Assembly (NCBI RefSeq): GCF_964204645.1
Contig: NC_134030.1
Coordinates: forward strand, 18,357,110-18,421,109
Source of the DNA: Tubulanus polymorphus
Lineage: Eukaryota > Nemertea > Palaeonemertea > Tubulaniformes > Tubulanidae
Direction: 5' to 3'
Length of the DNA: 64,000 nucleotides
Made by a program: the position numbers and the translations under genes. Below, in pieces: positions 59,161 through 64,000 of this stretch. Positions within the stretch are counted from its first letter, which is position 1, and each line of letters opens with the position of its first letter. The notes below the pieces were generated by a model, which was given only the letters and a program-made list of their open reading frames with translations, was not told the origin of the DNA and made no database searches.

Positions 59161-60080
59161 TGTTAATAATTGATACATGTGGTCAGCAGTATCGCACTGT
59201 ATCATTTATTTTCCATTATCAAAATGAAATAAACTAAGACCTTTACCCTGTCTGGATTTTGCAAGGGATGCGGATTCGAAAAGAAAATTCACGGCCGGAA
59301 TTTTTTTCAAATTGCTCGTCACTACGCTGTTAAGCGGTAAAAAGATCGTCATGTAGTCCATGTGTAGGGCCTATCATTTCACTATGCTTTACCGCGTCTG
59401 AGTTCGTGGAAATGGTGCAGCGTATTCATTATTTGTTTTTGAGAACATCCTACAAGTTTCTACTGATTGTAGACGTTCTTAAAACCCTCCAGTTTAAGAA
59501 AATAAATTCTTGAATATGGTACTTTCAAAAGATCATTTACATGCACCGCCGAGATTTTTACAGTCCCGTAGCGTTATAACGAGCTTTGACCATAGTATGG
59601 GCGTGTGTTTGAAATGTGACCATTTCGTTTCGTATTTCGGTTCGTATTTTAGCACTACTGGCAAAAAAATTTCCATTTCGTAATTTCGTTTCGTAATTTC
59701 GTAATTTCGTTTCATATTTCGTAATTTCGTAGTTTCGTACTTTAGCAGGACCCCGATGAACCCCTTTACTAAGCTGTGCAATAACCACATGTTTATGTAC
59801 TAATTTAGTATCAATGAAACGTTGTAGTAATTTGTAGTATGTTTTAATTCAAATAGGATAGTTTGTATGGGCATATTGATATCCTAATGGTGTTCGACAG
59901 TAAAATATAAATAGATTTGATATACGTATCAATAATACGAATTAATTGACCTTAAGATTGTATCTACTTATAATCCCTTCAAAGGGAGGGGATTACCTAC
60001 TTTGAAGAATTGGGGATTTTTACCGAGGGGATATTTACCTAGGGGATTTTTACTCAAGGGATTTTTACCGCTAACCCTTA

Positions 60081-60559
60081 GCAATGCACTGTAATGAACA
60101 ATTTACTTTGTTTTGCTAAATCAACTACTTGTAATCAATTCACTATAGAACTGTGGTCGATCCTAACAAAGAGTCCTTCATCCTTCATCTTCATCCTTCA
60201 GCATGAACTCTAGATTTTGGGCCTGGATATATTTCGGATTCATTACATGGTATCATGTGTGTGTAGAACGTTTGGGCGAAAGTATTATCCCCCGGTTTCA
60301 CGCTTAAAACAAACAGAAACAAGAAAATTAACTTTAATAAATTATTTGACGCCTGCGAAAAAATGTAGAATTTCTGGGATAAGCTAATGTGGAATTGCAA
60401 ATTTGAAATCGAAGTTTTAAGAAATTTGGGGAATTATGAGATTTGGCGATTGGGTAGATGATACAGTCTTAGACTGGTCTAATTTAAAAAAAAAATTGTG
60501 AATATGTGACCGATTTCGATTCACTTTTGCCTCTAAGCTGGTCTGCAACTTCATTGCCT
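60081..60559. other. Non-coding stretch
   Basis: No gene recognised. A small direct repeat (CTTCATCCTTCA) lies at about 60,176-60,200. Confidence 0.3.
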
Positions 60560-60868
60560 CCATGGTTGAAGAAAGAGCTCTTCTGATGTCTGCTTCATCA
60601 TGACTTCGAGCATATAGTGTAGCCAGCCGGCCCGGTCGACCGGGATCCCGGGGCCCGGTTTGGCTGTCACTCGATATCCTTGACTTGAGTCTGGGTTGAA
60701 GTAGACATTGTCATTTAAATAACTTATTCATGTTATTCTGTATGAATTACCCGTGTGTCTTGTATTTTGTATTTTCTTAGTTTAGAATTTGTAACTTTAT
60801 TGAATTTTGGGAATTTTATCCCGGAATTTCAATGTAATAAGGATCAATAAAGTATTGAACTGAATTGT
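60560..60868 (+). repeat. Likely LINE 3' tail
   Basis: After a GC-rich block (GGCCCGGTCGACCGGGATCC, about 60,629) the sequence ends ATCAATAAAGTATTGAACTG (about 60,842), a polyadenylation signal with a short repeat-like tail typical of non-LTR retroelements. No RT coding remains here. Confidence 0.45.
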
Positions 60869-61016
60869 CACCTTATACACATGCCATCAGTGGACGCGGA
60901 GCCGTATATGACAGTTATGCTATTATAAATTGCTAATCTCATGAAACCTGCATACCCCTAATATCGAACATATTTTCTAAAACATTTGAATATTGAAATT
61001 ATATGTTTACACGTTT

Positions 61017-61091
61017 TTACATAGACCGCTTGTAGCCGCCGATGAAATTCACGCCGGCCCTACTCAGATCGTAGATAGCTTCGTCATTCCA
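61017..61091 (-). other. Possible terminal exon of unknown protein
   Basis: On the minus strand an acceptor-like GGGTTCTAG precedes 24 codons and a stop, ending GVNFIGGYKRSM. It is short and unsupported by any partner exon; it may be chance. Confidence 0.2.
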
Positions 61092-64000
61092 CTAGAACCC
61101 CATGTCAGGGTCTGACTTTTATATCAGACTTCCAAATCGTGTATACATCCGCCATTTAACCGAATAATCTGATTTACTTATCATTTCTATTTATGCCTGC
61201 CGCTCCTGATATAAATCATACATCCTTTACTATTACAATACGTCTTCTCATGATATTCAATGCAATATAACATTCCGACGTTCAAATAGAGGTCATTATA
61301 TAATCACAGGGAGCCATTCTACATCTTTATCAATAATATTTTGCCAAATAGCTTTTATGTGTACACATAAACCTGTGACGTTTTGCACATCGATTTACGG
61401 TTGTCGTTTGTAGAATGACGCTGAATGGTTAGCATTGTTTAGGTTTCATAATGGTTACGTTTTATAAGGCGTCAAAAAATATTTTCATACATAGGCCATC
61501 GCATTTTAGAAATTGAACTGTTGACAAGTTGTATTAAATCTCTATAGATGAAACACTTTTAAGGAAAACGCATTATGTTTTTAGTTTCTATATATCTACT
61601 ATTGACTGTGTGCCTCGGGCTCAGTCAACTCGTCATCTCCATGATTGAAATATGTGATTAGGCAGTCCTATCAAAACCGGCGTAAATTCATACAAGCGAA
61701 TAATTTGTTGTTTCAAAAGGTTTTTGTTACCGGCTCGTCTACACGGTAATGGTCGAAATTCCCCGGTTAAAATCCCCTAAGAATACCCATTAAAGAGCTT
61801 ATGATTTGCTACCGCTGGCATGTTTTCGTTTGTACTGCAAAATTAAGTCCAAAATAACCGGAATCGTTTTGAAAGGATTTCTGTGAAAATTTTCAATTTT
61901 TCCCCACACGTCACTAAGTGCCTTTCAAATCAAGATAGATTCCTTATGCGTAAAAAGGATTGTAGCAATTGTTTCAGTTTTATTTATCTATGGTTTGATA
62001 CGTCAAGATTTCAGTAAAAAGGGCAACATCGTTTATGTTAGCGAAGCTTGGTATACAAGCAAGCTGACAATAACAATCCACCGAATTTTATCGGGTTAGG
62101 CTTTGTATAGCTCATTATCTATAGAAAGTCAGTGATTAAGTCCTAAGTAAATATTGCTCAATTAAAGAGAATTCATTAGTCGATGAACAATGTACAAGCG
62201 ATGACAGGCCTATGAGGCACCCGTAAATCAAAAATGTATTTCACGGATTTTGCTGTGCGATCCGATAAATTATTGAAACTTTTAATTTGAAATATCTTTG
62301 AAATACTAATTGAAATTTGAAATATTATTTTACCAGTGCGATAACTTTTAGTTTTAGTTTAGTATTAATGAAGTATTTCAATTTTTGGATAAACGTCGGA
62401 AAAATGGCTAGGGGAAAATTGCCGCTAAATAAATATTAGAATTTGCAAGTTTTGTGATAACTTTGAATTGTGAAATTTTACTGGACATTGGTGTATGCTG
62501 AATATCACGAACAACGAAACATATATCTCATACAAACGTTGATTTTCTTTTTCATCTTTCTTCATTTCAATAACAATCAATCGATCAAGTCGATTTAATT
62601 ACCAGGATAGCAACTATATGCGTTTGTGCTTTTAATCAACTAGTTTCCGAATCCGTGGTATGTCAATCAAAAAATAATTTTTAAGTCGAGAAAAAGTAAG
62701 ATGCATTCTATCAACTAATTTCAATCGAAATTGGTAGAATTATGGTGAGAGCGGCCATCTTTATATGATGTCGCTATCACATTGTATTCAAAACAGAATC
62801 AGAAAGATAAAGATCTTGAAGAAATAGCTTTTCTTGTAGAAATATATTTCCCAATAATTCAAAATAAATCAAATTTATTCTCAAAATGCTTATCACGTGA
62901 CCATCTGAGCCGTGTAGTTGCCAGTAATCGTAACCGACATAAGCAGGGAAGCAAGTGGGAGGATCTCGTACCCCGATAGTCGGCCTCAGTTGCTGCGAAT
63001 CGGAGCGCAGTCGACATAAGCTGGGCTGCGATCACGGTTGCTCTCAGTTGCGTCGGTAGGACTCGGTAGGCGTCGCGTTGCTTCCCGACATAAGCCAGCC
63101 TTTAGACATATCATTCCGATATATGGAGTTCTGGGCTTAGTAACGCATGTATAGAATGAATTTCATCCGATATTTTTGTAACATAATGTTTTCTCTCTGC
63201 AAATTCCTGACGTTTTCTGGGTGCTTACAGTGGCTAGTAGGCTGGATTGTATTTTCCCTTATTTCATAGATCCCCATGCATATAAACTTGAACTGAACTG
63301 TATGGGAACTCAGCTCGGTTAGGATTAAGCCCTCCTAATTAACTCCTATTTCTGAATTGTTTATAAAGGAGTGAAGAAAGAAACAAACCCTCATACCGAA
63401 TACACTTTACGTATAAATGAGAATAATGCATACTAGGACAATGGCTAATTTGCGACCTTAAATGAAAGAAATACGACTCGAATATTTTTATTTTTATCAT
63501 GCGCGACACGCGAATCTCCTATTAACACTAGTAATGAGAGAAGAATCCACACGAATGAAATGTATCAGCTTCATTATGATCTTTAATCCTTGAATGACGA
63601 TTCTTAATTTACACAAAACACTTAATATAAATGATTTGTATCGATTACTATAGAATTTCCATTTAAAGAATGCATTTATCAAATTACGTCGTCCATTGAC
63701 TCAGAAAATGAACCTTTAAACCCGTAAATTAGCTAAACTCGTGCCGTATTAAGCCATTTAGATTTATCGCAGCTGTCTTGTGAAAATTTGTAAGCAGTCC
63801 TTATATATTCTCTCAAAACTTAATTTCTATGTTATGCACGTGGTTTAATTACAATTTTCCCTCTACATGTTTATCGAGAAGCGCCTGATTACAATCTGAT
63901 TACAATTGGTTGTCAACAAAGTTACAGCAATTTACTGTTAGACAAAGAAAATACAAAATCTATTTAGTTTTCTAAAATTGTATAGTCTCATACCGTCTCA
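61092..64000. other. Non-coding right end of the window
   Basis: AT-rich DNA without recognised exons. About 62,935-63,110 is a more GC-rich patch in which ACATAAGC occurs three times in GACATAAGC-type words, probably a small dispersed repeat. Everything else is unassigned. Confidence 0.35.

Larger units (their letters stand above)
57700..60080. repeat. Nested pair of inverted repeats
   Basis: Outer arms: 57,715-57,830 (CCCTGGGTAAAAATCCCC...) and 59,980-60,070 (its diverged inverse, GGGGATTTTTACCGAGGGG). Inner arms: 58,190-58,290 (CTAAAGTACGAAACTACGAA) and 59,620-59,765 (inverse, with repeated ATTTCGTAATTTCGT). The inner interval carries one exon-like segment and a pogo-like terminus. It resembles the fold-back organisation at the start of the window but is unrelated in sequence. 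Confidence 0.6.

Noticed and set aside
59533-59790. Minus-strand frames rich in YETK/NYE repeats
   Set aside because: Translation of the degenerate ATTTCGTAATTTCGT repeat in the inner arm of an inverted repeat.

Overview
The window looks like a gene-poor, repeat-rich stretch of an animal genome, most likely a marine invertebrate. The evidence is spliced genes with GT/AG introns, a NACHT-type innate immune protein, secreted and transmembrane Ig-domain proteins, a Penelope-like retroelement, LINE remnants, long (TA)n tracts and many fold-back elements. There are no bacterial signals. The phylum cannot be fixed from the sequence alone.

Layout. 1-10,470: a large fold-back repeat complex. Its paralogous arms show two later insertions. 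One of them (2610-4318, about 98-bp TIRs, 9-bp target duplication) carries a spliced, partly decayed Ulp1/SENP-type cysteine protease with a PHD-finger-like end. 10,672-14,193: a two-exon NACHT NTPase gene. 14,194-16,230: non-coding. 16,231-20,825: a Penelope-like element on the minus strand, with a frameshifted RT and pseudo-LTRs. 20,826-22,462: mostly non-coding, with one possible orphan exon. 22,463-26,308: a five-exon Ig receptor with signal peptide, one Ig domain, TM helix and a cytoplasmic tail holding three 14-residue tyrosine repeats (YMDM, YMDM, YMNI). 26,309-29,466: (TA)n tracts and duplicated flanking DNA. 29,467-30,621: a second gene encoding signal peptide, two Ig-like domains (types B and C) and a hydrophobic tail. 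An Ig exon paralogous to that of the first gene follows at 33,210-33,545.

34,000-50,000 is almost entirely repeats: hairpin arrays, a 31-bp satellite in three blocks with a roughly 400-bp higher-order period, two pairs of segmental duplications, LINE RT remnants, MITEs, and a dispersed element rich in CTCF-like motifs. 51,300-55,240 returns to the Ig cluster, with two further tandem B+C exon pairs. Each pair is preceded by an 82-bp minisatellite in which every repeat contains the intron end, the 3' splice site and the start of Ig exon B. 55,240-64,000 has no convincing complete gene; it holds MITEs, a nested inverted-repeat element with one exon-like segment, a LINE-like tail and mostly unrecognised AT-rich DNA.

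Together: the real genes form an immune-type neighbourhood (NACHT sensor, Ig receptor with PI3K/Grb2-type docking motifs, Ig B/C family). The Ig modules are symmetrical phase 1-1 exons, which can be duplicated and shuffled without breaking the reading frame, and the locus shows many local duplications of exactly these modules. All splice models were read by eye from frame, phase and consensus sites; none is backed by transcript data.
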